Assembly (NCBI RefSeq): GCF_918797505.1
Contig: NC_092800.1
Span: 41,707,430 to 41,771,429 of the forward strand
DNA length: 64,000 nucleotides
Direction: 5' to 3'
Source of the DNA: Bemisia tabaci
Taxonomy: Eukaryota > Arthropoda > Insecta > Hemiptera > Aleyrodidae
Shown here: positions 22,634 through 33,086 of the stretch, one piece after another
Numbering within the stretch: the stretch's first letter is position 1
How the letters are laid out: the number at the start of each line of letters is the position of its first letter
Position numbers and translations under genes: made by a program
Notes under the pieces: generated by a model
Told to the model about the DNA's origin: nothing
The model's database searches: none
What the model saw: only the letters and a program-made list of their open reading frames with translations

Positions 22634-23624
22634 TTCGGACATGTGAATCCAATTTCTAATTCCGTTCTGATCCAATTCTGGTATTAGCCTCCATGAAGTC
22701 AAAAATGGAACACAATAACCAGAATGGAACCAAGTTTCATGTTACATTGCACAACTTAATTGCTTGAGCAGTTTATTTTTTATAGGAAAACGGTTGTGCA
22801 GATTCTTTTGTAAATATTAGGAAATTTATTTCATGTCAGGTGAAATCTCCTAAAAAATTCGAAAAAATATAAACAATACCGTTCTTTGATGAAAAAAGTA
22901 AATACTCTGATCATATTTTAAAATGGCTGATGTAATGTGGTTCCTACGTTCCTCTCTGCATGAACTTAGAGCAAGCTCTAAATCTCCAGGAGGCGCAATT
23001 CTCATGGTTCGCAAGAGGCAAATTGCAAATATGGTTTCAGAACATAAGATGTAAAACCATCACTCGAAATTTGCAAAATTTTGGTAATAAATCTAGAACG
23101 GTTACTTAAATATATTACGAGGAACGCAATTTGTAAAGTCGCTGATCGATGCGTGCATTTTGCTAGCTGCATAATGGATTTATTTATTAGTAAATAAATG
23201 AAAGTACTGATAAAATTAGGGCAGACATTCCTGAACTGCTTCGTGGAAGGCATTCAGCGTGTCACTGATAAGAGCGGCGCGTTTTGAGCCATTACTTCGC
23301 ATTAATGCTCGTTAAACACGGCTAAATTTATGACATTTTTCTCTCGCCGGGACAAAAGCGACATTGCATACACGTTGCCAAGCGTCCAAATAAAACTAAT
23401 TTTATGAACCGTGTACTGTAGGGATACCGTATTGTAAAAGTAATTTCAGGGTAATTTCGTTTGATGATAGACGAAGTGTGGAGAAACTAGTACAGCAAAA
23501 AGTGACTATAGTTTGACGAAGTCGCTTTACGAACTGTTTCAGACTCATCATTTATCAATAAGCACATACTCAAGAAAATGCTTAACAAACATACATTTTC
23601 TCGGATTTTTCAACCCTTTGCTAT
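22634..23624. other. Single-copy stretch with a small homeobox-site-like island
   Basis: Mostly AT-rich with nothing recognised. About 23265-23410 is GC-richer and contains GCATTAATGC (a perfect palindrome), AAATTTATGAC and AAACTAATTTTATGA. These are typical AT cores for homeodomain proteins. No frame is convincing. Confidence 0.3.
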
Positions 23625-23800
23625 GTCTATGTATGAAGTAGTGTATGTGTGCTGGCTCACTCATTTTCGGCGGGAGCATCTCAGAACTCGGCGCGATACA
23701 CAAGTCGAGAGTGAAACTAGAGATCGGGTGGACATTGCGCGATGCTCGTAGTATCCCCTTAGTTTCGCAGGCGCTTCCCGCGATGCATTGCCATTTTGTA
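23625..23800. repeat. Diverged family S hairpin relative
   Basis: CATTGCGCGATGCTCGTAG followed by TATCCCCTTAG and CGCAGGCGC is colinear with the right arm of the family S hairpin (CATTGCGCAACGCGTGAAG, TATCCCTGTTAG, GTAGGCGC). The left arm is poorly preserved. Confidence 0.4.
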
Positions 23801-23975
23801 CTCATGAGTATCAAAAGCCTACCACAAGAAACCCGTTTCCTCAGATTACTCCATTGACTTTTGAGGCTACGTTTGCGTGTTGAACCGATCGATAGCGATA
23901 CAATCTCACCTGTTTGATGAATCGAATACGATTTATTGATGGCCCGGTTAGATCGTGTAACATTAGTTTTTCCAA

Positions 23976-24293
23976 CACTGAAAAAATAGGTCTGCTGCAT
24001 GAATCGAACGTTCGGTGTTCCGTATCATCCCAATTTTTCGGTTTGTCAAACTGAACTTTCGGTCCGTGTAACCAAACATTAGCTCACATGACCGAACTTA
24101 GTACGTCAAATCGCTTTACCGTTGAAGTTCAGTTTGACAAACCATAAATTCGGCTTAACGAACGGAAAATGTGGTTTGACAAACCGAAAATTTGGTTTAA
24201 CACACCGAATTAGTTGAGATGATGTGGAATAACACCGAACTTCGGCTCATACGACCGAACTGTTTTTTTTTTTTTTTTCTTTTTTTTTTTCAG
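23976..24293. mobile_element. Family E element, copy 1
   Basis: The left end is CACTGAAAAAATAGG. The interior is rich in TTCGGTNNNTCAAAC and ACCGAACTT motifs in both orientations and ends in a ~30-nt T-run then CAGGAG, where CAGTG would be expected. It matches 46988-47218. The right terminus is mutated or truncated. Confidence 0.7.
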
Positions 24294-24740
24294 GAGACCC
24301 TGAATGTGCGTCCCCGGGCTCTGAGGCTCAAGCCGGCAACGCGCGGCGCGTGAAGCATCCATAAAGTGCATCGCATTCGGCGTAATAACACGTTATCAAT
24401 CGGGTGCCATAAATAATTTGACGTGTCGTAAAAAAGTTGGCTGGTAGCTGGAGGCGCGCTGTGCATATCCCGCGCCGGGATTACGGGAGGCGACGATCCG
24501 ATGCGATGCGATGCGCTGCTGGCGGGCGAATTCCTTTGTCGCGGGCTCCGGGCTCGGCTCCACTCCATTAGCCACCTCATCTTGATTGTTGCGCTCCCTA
24601 AATTAATTTTCGAGCCTGGCAAGTCCGCGGATCGCCCGGTAGCCCGTCCGCCGGTCCCGGCCACGCCCGAATCCGTCTCGTGAAAATCCGAAGAGATATT
24701 ACATTCATAATAATACGAATTCATAACATTCCTCACATAA
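24294..24740. other. GC-rich single-copy island, possible regulatory DNA
   Basis: CpG-rich sequence with CCATAAATAATTTG, GTTATCAATCGG and CTAAATTAATTTTCG, interspersed with GC-rich text. The 148-codon reverse frame and 60-codon forward frame have no domain and match chance expectation in GC-rich DNA. An enhancer-type role is conjecture. Confidence 0.3.
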
Positions 24741-25155
24741 CACTGAAAAAAAAATTCTCGGCGTTTTTACCAAGGTCCGTTGGTACCTTTACCATCTCAC
24801 TTTTTTTACCAATTATATTGGTAATTTTCCCAAGACAGACTGATAGGCACCTAAAAACCGGTATTTTTACTGTTTTTTCCAGGTAAGAATACCACTTTTA
24901 TTGGTAATCAATTCCCAGTAACTTTGCCATTTTATCTCGGCAATTCTACCACAGTCGATAAAAAATATTGGCGTTTTTACCAAGGTTCAGTAAAATTACC
25001 CAGCAAGTTCAACAATTTTACCAGGATTTCTCGGTAGTATTACCAATTCCATAAATGGTAATGTTACCAAGAAAAAACTGGGATCAAATAGAACCCTGAA
25101 TTCTTGGTAATTTTACCCTTTTCTTAGTAAATACACCGAGATTTTTTTTTCAGTG
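24741..25155. mobile_element. Family C element, copy 3, with 2-bp TSD (AA)
   Basis: A 415-bp copy with intact CACTGAAAAAAAAATTCTCG and TTTTTTTTTCAGTG ends, flanked by AA on both sides. The same array of TTACC/GGTAA motifs is present, with private substitutions such as TTTTCCCAAGAC near 24826. Confidence 0.85.
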
Positions 25156-25275
25156 AAAAGTACGTTCAACCTCAGATTATCCGAAATGATGTCGTGGTCG
25201 GCTGGTTCGGATGACGGAAAGTTCTGATAAGTGGCTGGTCATACAACCCGTAACGCTACGTAACGTAACGTAGCA

Positions 25276-25504
25276 CAGTGGATCGAGTCAATGGAAGAGA
25301 TCCGACAAAATTTGGAAACTTTAAACGACTATAACTCCATTTATACAAAATTTTGAGGTTCTAAAAGTGGTGCCATTTGTCTCCACGTGAAATTTCCTTC
25401 TAGAATCATCCCTCGAAATTTAAAATGTGACGAAATAAACATAAAAATTTGGAGTTTTAGTCAAAAATTTCATGTCCGACTTCTCTAATGGACTCGATCC
25501 ACTG
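25276..25504. mobile_element. Family P element, copy 4
   Basis: The left end CAGTGGATCGAGTCAATGG and the right end CTAATGGACTCGATCCACTG form the clearest inverted termini of the family. The interior matches copies 1 and 3. Its right end abuts, or shares one base with, the family K element. Confidence 0.8.
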
Positions 25505-25755
25505 TCACCTTTCGGCCAAAGTATCACAAGCGCCATGCGACGTTTCAAAATTTCCGCCGCCATTTTATTTTATTTACAGAGAACTTGTTGGTCGAATCTG
25601 TTTGAAAATTTCACTGAATTTTATTGGCAGCACAAAGAAAATTAAGTGAAATTTTCGGACAGCTTCGTTGAACTTTGTCGCTGTAAAAAAATGAAATGGT
25701 GGCGGAAATTTTTAAACGTCTCATGGCGTTTGTGATACTTTGGCCGGAGGGTGAC
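25504..25755. mobile_element. Family K element, copy 1
   Basis: A 252-bp inverted-repeat element from GTCACCTTTCGGCCAAAG to CTTTGGCCGGAGGGTGAC. The arms include GTATCACAAGCGCCATG, TTTCAAAATTTCCGCCGCC and GTCGAA/TTCGTT-type blocks. It is related to 32671-33086. Confidence 0.8.
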
Positions 25756-26968
25756 GAGTTCATAAAATGGAATTCAGACTAAGATGACGGTGGTACACCA
25801 TGATTACAGTCGATTCCACCCACCTCCATAATCGGTCTATGTCTCAAAACGGATGTGGAGCAGAGTTAATTGGCACGTTTAACATCAAGTCTCCATACGC
25901 AGTATTTCATTTTCACTACAAAGATTTTATTTTTCTGCTTAGGAAAAGATCCTGATCAAAGACAATGCTCCAAATACTCGAAGATTTTCTCAGAGACGAG
26001 AGAAAGCCGGGCGCGCCCATGAAAAGGAAGACAGGAGGGGGGAGTGCGCTATTACCGGGTTCCTAATCTCTGACCTGTATAACCTTCAATTAAGGGGAAT
26101 TAGTCGAAAAGTTGGAAGTTGATTCAAACACAAATCTCACTCACATTGCTAGCTTAAATACCGCTCTCCCGTTGCAAGATCGACGTTAAAAGTTCGCCTC
26201 GTTAATGGTAGATCTTACAAGGAGGCGAGTTCAGGCCTGCAGTTTAATTCGACAACGAGCGTTTTCAAACACACGTTCACCTTTCGATGTTCCAGCATCG
26301 GTGAACTAATGAATTTACAGAAATGTGGAGTAAATAACTATTCGAACTCTGCGGTACCCAATTTTGCCTACCCTGAGATTGAAGGCATTTTCTATGACCA
26401 TGTCCTTTTCCGCATTCAACATTGAAATCTTGGTCATTTTACGCTATATTTTGATGGACTTGTACCAACTAAACATAATCATGCTCCAAGCAACTCAACA
26501 TTATTGATGTAAATCTATGGTCAAACCCCTGATATTAGTTGCCAAAAATAAATACAAGGTAAGTTTGTCATAAAATTAGTATGCTATTCAAAAAGAAACT
26601 TCATTTCTCACCGAACTTGGCCTCTTGAAAACTCAGCTTGTGTATATAATTTTGGACTTCAATTTGAGACACACTTACCTAAAACAAACAAAAAAACAAA
26701 ACGTATTAGATAAATTTTGCCATTTGATGTTCGAAAAAAATTCATGAACACTACAAATGTAATCAAATAGTTATAGCAACTGAGAACAAGAATATCAATA
26801 TGAACGGAAATTTTATTTCGGATGTGCAGTTTTCCAATAATACTTAAAGACCAGAGTTTGTTTGCGAGTGAAAATTTTGTAGTATTAGGGTGAATTTACG
26901 GACTTAGTTTATACGGATCAGCTTATATTTGCCGGATATAAAAATTTGCACGATCTTAGCAACATTGG
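25756..26968. other. Mostly single-copy; one satellite-core fragment
   Basis: Around 26334-26395 the string ACTATTCGAACTCTGCGG followed by TTGAAGGCATTTT matches the core of satellite L in the same order, as an isolated diverged monomer fragment. The rest is AT-rich with nothing recognised. Confidence 0.45.
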
Positions 26969-27472
26969 AATGGAGATGTTGCATGTGTGAGGGATTTGCG
27001 ATTTGACCATTGATTCTTATGTAAAGGTTCGTGAGAAACACGATGGTACCACTGGTTTTCTCTGAAATCATCTCCCAAGCTCAAAAAAATCTCTCAAAGT
27101 GAGGCCAAAATGAGGGGATATTCCACTCTACCTTGAGAGTCCACCTCTACATCAAAATAAACTCTTCATGCAAAGATAGGGAGCAAATACATTGACAGGG
27201 CTGCCACTTTATTTGGGGACTCCAAAACTGAAAACACGGCAACCCTGCTATTTTATTTGCTCCCTATCTTTGCATGGAGAGTTTGTTTTGATGTAAGGTG
27301 GACTCTCAGGGTAGGGGATATTCCCTCCATTTTGGCCTCACTTTAAGAGCTTTTTTTGAGCTCGGGAGATGATTTCAGAGAAAATCAGTGGCACCATCGT
27401 GTTTCTCGCAAACTTTTACCAAAGAATTAATGGTCAAATCGCAAATCCCTCACGCATGCAACATCTCCATTC
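26969..27472. mobile_element. Family W foldback element
   Basis: About 500 bp with ~230-bp inverted arms, from ATGGAGATGTTGCATG to GCATGCAACATCTCCAT. The arms include GTGAGGGATTTGCGATTTG, AAACACGATGGTACCACTGG and GCAAAGATAGGGAGCAAAT, and surround a spacer with GGCTGCCACTTTATTTGGGG. Arm divergence is visible. Only this copy occurs in the window. Confidence 0.8.
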
Positions 27473-28573
27473 TGTTGGTTCCTCTTTACAAAATGCAATC
27501 CGTATAATACAGATAGATGAACCACTTTGCTCTTTTTATCGTCTTGCTCACGTTAGGGTTGAATGCGCTAGAACCAAAGACAACATACGCTCTGAAAACT
27601 TTCCGCTCTATGTGAAAAACACTTGGATACTTCATTACCAACTGTTCACACTCAGTGGAAGTTACATCGTGCACTATACTAGTTAGTTAAATCGGAAGTC
27701 TCTGGCAGGAGTTCCATTCATAGCTCGCCTACGATCCCACCTGAGCTGGCTCTCCTGACGGAGGGAAATCAAAGCGAAGTGGTTGTCTTCTGGTGGCGAA
27801 CCCGACTCTAATCAGACGATGCATGTTAAATGGGGCTCACCTCCACGCATGCACTCGGCCGTGCCTCCCGCCGTGAAACTGGAGCAGGATTAATCAACCG
27901 TTAATCATTTCCAATTTCCTCCCGGCTGGAGTAAGACCATCCTCATTACGGGCCAAAGCTACTCAACTCACTACTCATTCGAATTAATTCACGTAGTCCT
28001 CCTCGTCGTAATCCGAGCTGCGACCCGGCGCCCTGTTGCCATCAACCACCGAAAGAGCTATTTCCTCTTTGGAAATTACGGGGTTTCCTGGGGGAGTGCG
28101 GCAACAATGTAGCTGCGCCCGTGCGTGCACCGTGGATCATCCCGGTTTCCGGTCCTGGGCTTCATCGCGTCGCTCGGTTCATGTAAAAGCCGCTTTTTCC
28201 CGCCGTGAAATGGGGGGGGGGAGTAGGGACCGGGTTCAGTCCTGCAGGAAAGTTGCCGCATTTGAGGATAGATCGTGAAAATTTGAGGGGTTCAACGCAG
28301 AATTAACGCAAGAACGTTCAGTTGGTTCCAACCAAAGCGATTATTGTAGGCTAATCTGGAAGTATAATTTTTTCAGTTTTTTGTTGAACTTTTAAACCTA
28401 CCCATGAACCCAGTTCATGGACTCTATTCTTTTGTTGAGGCAGTGATACACATATTTTTTAACACTTCCGCTTTGTATAAAATGGAGGAAAATCATTTTG
28501 ATCTTAAAAAACAAGGTTCATTCCCTCACAGAATAAATCAAAAGCAATAATAGTTCTGCGTAGAGGTATATAT
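27473..28573. other. Single-copy island with paired GGATTA/TAATC sites
   Basis: About 27720-28270 is GC-richer and contains CAGGATTAATCAACCGTTAA followed by TCATTTCC, plus GAATTAATTC. The GGATTA and TAATC cores suit Bicoid/Otx-class or Hox-type homeodomains. A G10 tract lies at 28212-28221. Opposed frames of 80 and 61 codons have no domain. A regulatory role is inference. Confidence 0.3.
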
Positions 28574-28713
28574 CCAGCAATTCGGCAAACAATTTTCCTC
28601 CATTTAAATCTATATTAAATAATCGATTCTTGTCGGAGCACCTGACTCGTCCAAGAATCGATATATTTTCAAGGGTTTAAATGGGGAAAAACAATGTTGC
28701 CAAATTTCTGGAC
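28574..28713. mobile_element. Family J element, copy 1
   Basis: Inverted-repeat element with facing CAATTTTCCTCCATTTAAAT and TTTAAATGGGGAAAAAC blocks and an inner pair ATCGATTCTTG / CAAGAATCGAT. The outer ends carry TTGCCAAATTTCTGG and a decayed inverse. Confidence 0.7.
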
Positions 28714-29285
28714 CCACCAATGGTTCTGCGACGCGATCGAAAGAATTTATTTTCCGACTTTCACCATGAATACGTCTGTATCACTTCAATATCCTGAAAC
28801 TGGACTCTGATCCTAGGAGCGTCCTAAAAATCCCCATCTAATAAGACCTAGCAACGCCGACTAGGAACAGGGAACGGGCTACGAGGGGATGGGGGGCTCT
28901 AATCGGGGGTCGGGCGGGTAAACGGTTAAACAGCTGATTATCCGCCCGTTTAAGCTCGGCCCCCTACTCCACCCCCCCCCCCCCCCCCCGACTGTACAGT
29001 TCGATTAGAAAAGCGCAGCGATGCGTGCGTGATGCGACCCTGCCCTTGCCTCGCCCGACGCGGTTGTGCCGTGCTGCACTACACGGAGATGATAGCAACT
29101 CAGTGCTGCCATTATAAGGTCAACGTGATTTATTATGTTACATGCAGGAGGATCCCCCCTGGAGGCTTTGCACCCCAGTCGCCGAAGGGGGCCGCCACTT
29201 CGCAGCGATGAAAGACCAGGCTCTAGTTTCAAATTTAAAGACATTTGAAGATCGGCATATGGCGGAAAAATTATGGAAATCAATG
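28714..29285. other. GC-rich single-copy stretch with C18 tract
   Basis: About 28860-29220 is GC-rich and contains a run of 18 C at 28972-28989. Forward (60) and reverse (112) frames have no domain. Confidence 0.4.
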
Positions 29286-29613
29286 GCTCGATGTAGAGTC
29301 CCTTTATACTGAGAGTCAAGACAATTCGGCTCATGGATGTCACAAACGGGAATAAAGATTACAGAAATTGAACGTTTTTCGTAATCTTTGATCGGCCCAT
29401 TCTCAGATGCCTTTCTCCGTTCCTCCTCTTATTCCGTTTGTTCCTTGCCGAACCCGTAATTCCCTGGTCCATTCCAGATTATAATCTTTGCAATTGGTGA
29501 AAATGTAATCTTTATTCCCGTTTGTGACACTGTGGAGGCCTAAAATACGGGAACCAATCAGAAATGGATTCAAATTGTCTTGACTCTCAGTATAAAGGGA
29601 CTCTAGCTCGATG
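29286..29613. mobile_element. Family R hAT-like element, copy 1, with perfect 8-bp TSD
   Basis: The element spans 29294-29605, with ends TAGAGTCCCTTTATA and TATAAAGGGACTCTA (inverted repeats continue through GAGAGTCAAGACAAT). The exact 8-bp duplication GCTCGATG occupies 29286-29293 and 29606-29613. A second internal inverted pair is GTCACAAACGGGAATAAAGA and its inverse. hAT-type by target-duplication length and TA-GAG end. It is non-coding. Confidence 0.9.
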
Positions 29614-29644
29614 CATGTCCAGCATTTAGATGCCCAAACCGGGC

Positions 29645-29777
29645 TCAATTGGACGTATTTCTATCAAACGGAACTATGTGCATTATGACATGAGCCCTGA
29701 GACCCATAAGAATATATGCATAACAGGGCTCACGTCATAATGCACATAGTTCCGTCTAACAGAAATACGTCAAATTG
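29645..29777. mobile_element. Family H palindromic MITE, copy 3
   Basis: A 133-bp near-palindrome from TCAATTGGACGTATTTCT to AGAAATACGTCAAATTGA, with the interior reversed relative to copy 1. Confidence 0.85.
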
Positions 29778-29911
29778 ATCAAAAGCATGCTACGATTACG
29801 TGGCCCGCGGGTTGTATGGACGAACTTTGTATACATGTACGTATGCAGATACATGGTAAAAAAAGAAGCGGACGTCAGATTGGGCAAATTAAATCTAAGA
29901 TAGAATGGACT

Positions 29912-30605
29912 TATTCGAGCCTTGTTTTTAACTTTTTTCCCGAATCCGAGCGAAACCTCGTGGGTAGGACAGAGCGAAGCATTCCTGCCATCTCGCCTTC
30001 AATTTTGCAGACGCAACACGGACATCCGTCGAGTACGAATAGTTGTATCTCTGCGCCTTGAGCAACACTCGTCCTTTACTTTCCTTTACTTCTATGTTCT
30101 GTTTTTTTTCCGTTGCCTTATTTGTAGTGGTTCTTCAAAGGCGACGTAAGCAATAACACATCCGAGGATAGGAAAGACGTAACGAGACTTTGCTTTTTAA
30201 CTTTTTTCTCCGAATTTTAGCGAGGGCTCAGTAGCAGACTGTAGCAGAGCATTGCGAGTCACGCTTCGCGCCATCGCGCCTTCAATTTGGCAGACGCAAC
30301 GCGGACATCCGTCGAGTACGAATAGTTGTATCTCTGCGCCGTCATCAACGCGCGGCCTTTCCTTTGCTCTATTTCTACATTGTGTTTGTTTCCGTTTGTC
30401 TTATTTGTGATGGTGCTGGTAGGGCTAAGTGAGCAACACATCCAAAGACAGGTAAACGTAATCCGGTCTCGTCTTTTAATTTCTCTCCCAAATTCGAGCG
30501 ATTCCTTACTAGCAGCATTAAGCGGAGTATTTCACGTTAACGCCTCCAATCATCGCGCCCTCAATTTTGCACCCTGCATGCATCTATTTAACGTGTTTCC
30601 AATCG
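29912..30605. repeat. Satellite M, array 2
   Basis: About two and a half units of the ~272-bp monomer. The AATAGTTGTATCTCTGCGCC landmark recurs at about 30040 and 30322, and a decayed third unit starts near 30520. Linker text CTTTTTAACTTTTTTCTCCG and TTTGTTTCCGTTTGTCTTAT recurs. The last unit lacks the landmark. Confidence 0.8.
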
Positions 30606-30674
30606 TATTTTGAGGTGTTCTCATCATGTCCATAAAATCATGTAGATACTTGGGAGAGAGGAAAAAAAAATACA

Positions 30675-30900
30675 CACTGGAAAAAAACACATTGGATCTT
30701 GAGTCCAGACTCTTGAAAACATTGACAAGAAAAAATACTCCAGATTCAATCAGATTTTTGCTTGCATCAAAAGAAATCCGCTCAAATTAACAGGCTTGGT
30801 TCTTGATTTAAGCGAAAATCCGATTGAATCATGAGTATTTTTTCTTGTCTATGTTTTTAAGAGTTTGGACTCTAGATCCAATGTGTTTTTTTTTCTAGTG
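30675..30900. mobile_element. Family B MITE, copy 1, with 2-bp TSD (CA)
   Basis: A 226-bp near-palindrome beginning CACTGGAAAAAAACACATTG and ending inverted with one substitution (TAGTG). The arms contain GAGTCCAGACTCTTGAAAAC, AAGAAAAAATACTC and TTGATTTAAGC. CA borders both ends. Confidence 0.85.
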
Positions 30901-31102
30901 CATGGTAGAAATAAAAAATAAAGCAACTTTATAAAATCAGCTAAAAACAATATAGTAAAATGTTAAAGTTAAAAAGCGGAGTGGAGGGGGTGGAAGGCTG
31001 CTCAAGTGCTCAGACGTTGCGCGCTACACTTATGATTTTACATTATAGTGTAAGACTTTCGAATTCAATGAGTGTTATATTGAACGTTTTACCTTCGTCG
31101 GC

Positions 31103-31273
31103 AACAATCGAGGCCTGAATGATCGATTATCGATATTTCCCCGTTTGAAGCTATGGTAAAAGATAGATTATTAAGGTATTCGTTGCGAACTCCCTGTTTA
31201 TCGATCCTTTCCCATAGGTTTCAACGGCTGACCTATCGATATACCGCAAAAAAGCCACGCCACTGAACAATCC
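31103..31273. mobile_element. Family G hAT-like MITE, copy 2, with 8-bp TSD (7/8)
   Basis: The right end GCCACGCCACTG is intact and the left end is decayed. The interior matches copy 1 (ATCGATTATCGATATTTCC, TTCGTTGCGAAC, TATCGATCCTTTCCCATAGG). Flanks AACAATCG and AACAATCC agree at seven of eight positions. Confidence 0.8.
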
Positions 31274-31600
31274 CATCAGAAACGCGAGCGGTTAATGAAA
31301 TACGGGCTGCGAACACGACTTTACACTGCGAAGCCAATTTTCCAGAGGAACGCATGTGTCCTGTAAAGTATGGCACAACTATCCATGGATTTGGGCCAAA
31401 TTTGGCAACGTTCACTGACAGGGCGTCTCGGTATCCTCGGCCACATCGGACTTCCGACCGCGATCCCTCAGAGGATGCCAAATATCACGAAAAATAGCTC
31501 TCGTTACTGTAGACTGTTGAGTGTCATGAGGGCTAGAAGTGAGGGGAGCTCCCCCCCCCCCCCCTGTTCATATTTGTCTGACTGATTAATATGCTTTAGG
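31274..31600. other. Single-copy stretch with C14 tract
   Basis: No repeat or gene recognised. A run of 14 C occupies 31551-31564. Confidence 0.4.
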
Positions 31601-32233
31601 TGGCAAGGCGGTAAAGAACTTAAAAAGAAATAAGAATAATATTAGGAAAAAGGGAGGTAAGAAGAAGAAGGAGATGAAAGAGAACAGGAAGAGGAAGGTG
31701 AAGAGTGGCAGGAAAACAAAATAAGGAAATTGAAATTTCCTAAAATATGATAGTAAGGTCCACGTTGAAGTGCAGAAAGGAAAAATAGGAAAATAAAACA
31801 ATAGAGAAGACGGAGAAGGAAACGATAGTAATGAGAGGGAGAAAAAGGAGCAGTAGAAAATCAAGAAAAATAGAAGAAAGAAATATAACGAGGAACAAAG
31901 GGGAAGGCCAAAAAGGAGGAGAGATAAAGTCAAGAAGAGGAAAAAAGCACGAGGAAACAAAATATGAGACAAAGAATAAGCAGGCAAAAAAACCGAAGAA
32001 TATGCAGAGGAATTAAGAAAAGAGAGGGAAAGAGAAACGATGATAATATTAAGAGGACTGAAGTAGATACATAGAAAGAGAAGAAAAAAATGGGAGAAAA
32101 GGAAAAAAAAAACGGAAACTGATAGGAAACAATAGAGGAAGAAAAAGGAGAAGAATATAAAGAAAGAAAATGAACATGATGTTCAGGCTCTTAGGTTTCA
32201 TCTCGTCCATTTTTTGGTACTTTTTATCCCACT
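31600..32233 (+). repeat. Purine-rich tract, distal part duplicated at 41.0 kb
   Basis: For about 570 bp (31610-32175) the plus strand is almost entirely A and G, with AGAAGAAGGAG-type text. The 133-codon reverse frame here is a low-complexity Leu/Phe/Ser translation and not a gene. From about 31789 to 32233 the sequence recurs at 41024-41464 with an estimated 95% identity and a few deletions. Confidence 0.8.
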
Positions 32234-32670
32234 TGAAGCCTGTCTCTGCGTGACACTCGTGTAAATCGAACGTGTTCTTAAAACCGGCATCATTGAATCC
32301 GACCACGGTGAGACCACCTACTCACCAACTCATTGCTCATCGGGCCTGGCGAAACGGTAACCAATCGATGCGGTGCAGATACCGTGTGGTGTGGTGTGCT
32401 GCGGCTCCGTGCAAAGAGGCCTTAAAGTTCATCGGGGAAAAGAGTGAAAACCGCAAAGGTGGACTCGACTCTAGCGGAACTTTAGCGGAAGTCCATAGCA
32501 AACCAAGCACGTACGCTTTTGGGTTAGGCCCCGTTAGCTGGTCCTTATTCGATGATCCGCGAACGAGGTAGCTGCTCAGTATCGAGTGCTTTATTTTAAA
32601 GTTCACAGTTAGATATGCACGATTTTCGAGTTCTACGACTATTTAAAAGATTGAATTACGTTCATCAAAT
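32234..32670. other. No feature recognised
   Basis: Single-copy-looking sequence with opposed 99- and 89-codon frames. Neither shows a domain, and opposed frames of this length occur by chance. Confidence 0.35.
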
Positions 32671-33086
32671 CGTCACCCCCTGGCCAAAGTATCACAAGCG
32701 CCACGCGACATTTCAAAATTTCCGCCGCCATTGCTTTTTCTTACAGAGAAATTGCTCAACGAAGCTGTCCGAAAATTTTACTGAATTTTCTTTGTGCTTC
32801 CGATAAAACTCAGTGAAATTTTCAACAGATTCAACCAACAATTTCTATAATTGCCATAACTTGCCATGCGACATTTCAAAATTTCCGCCGCCATTGCTTT
32901 TTCTTACAGAGAAATTGCTCAACGAAGCTGTCCGAAAATTTCACTGAATTTTCTTTGTGCTTCCGATAAAACTCCGTGAAATTTTTCAACAGATTCAACC
33001 AACAATTTCTCGGTAAAAAAATAAAATGGCGACGGAAATGTTGAAATGTTCTATGGCGCTTGTGATACTTAGGCTGGAAGGTAACG
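32671..33086. mobile_element. Family K element, copy 2, with internal duplication
   Basis: The ends CGTCACCCCCTGGCCAAAG and AGGCTGGAAGGTAACG match copy 1. Inside, 32701-32846 and 32864-33010 are ~147-bp direct copies differing at only about four positions. They cover the GACATTTCAAAATTTCCGCC arm through CAACAATTTCT. The duplication explains why this copy is ~165 bp longer than copy 1. Confidence 0.8.

Noticed and set aside
23548..24000. 150-codon minus-strand frame
   Set aside because: Its N-terminal part lies in the family E element and its middle in a diverged family S hairpin region. No domain is visible.
24290..24736. 148-codon minus-strand frame in GC-rich DNA
   Set aside because: Stop-poor GC-rich sequence gives such frames by chance; an overlapping frame exists on the plus strand and the translation has no motif.
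31586..31987. 133-codon minus-strand frame rich in Leu, Phe and Ser, membrane-protein-like
   Set aside because: It is the translation of the complement of a purine tract, which necessarily yields Leu/Phe/Ser/Pro. Not a gene.
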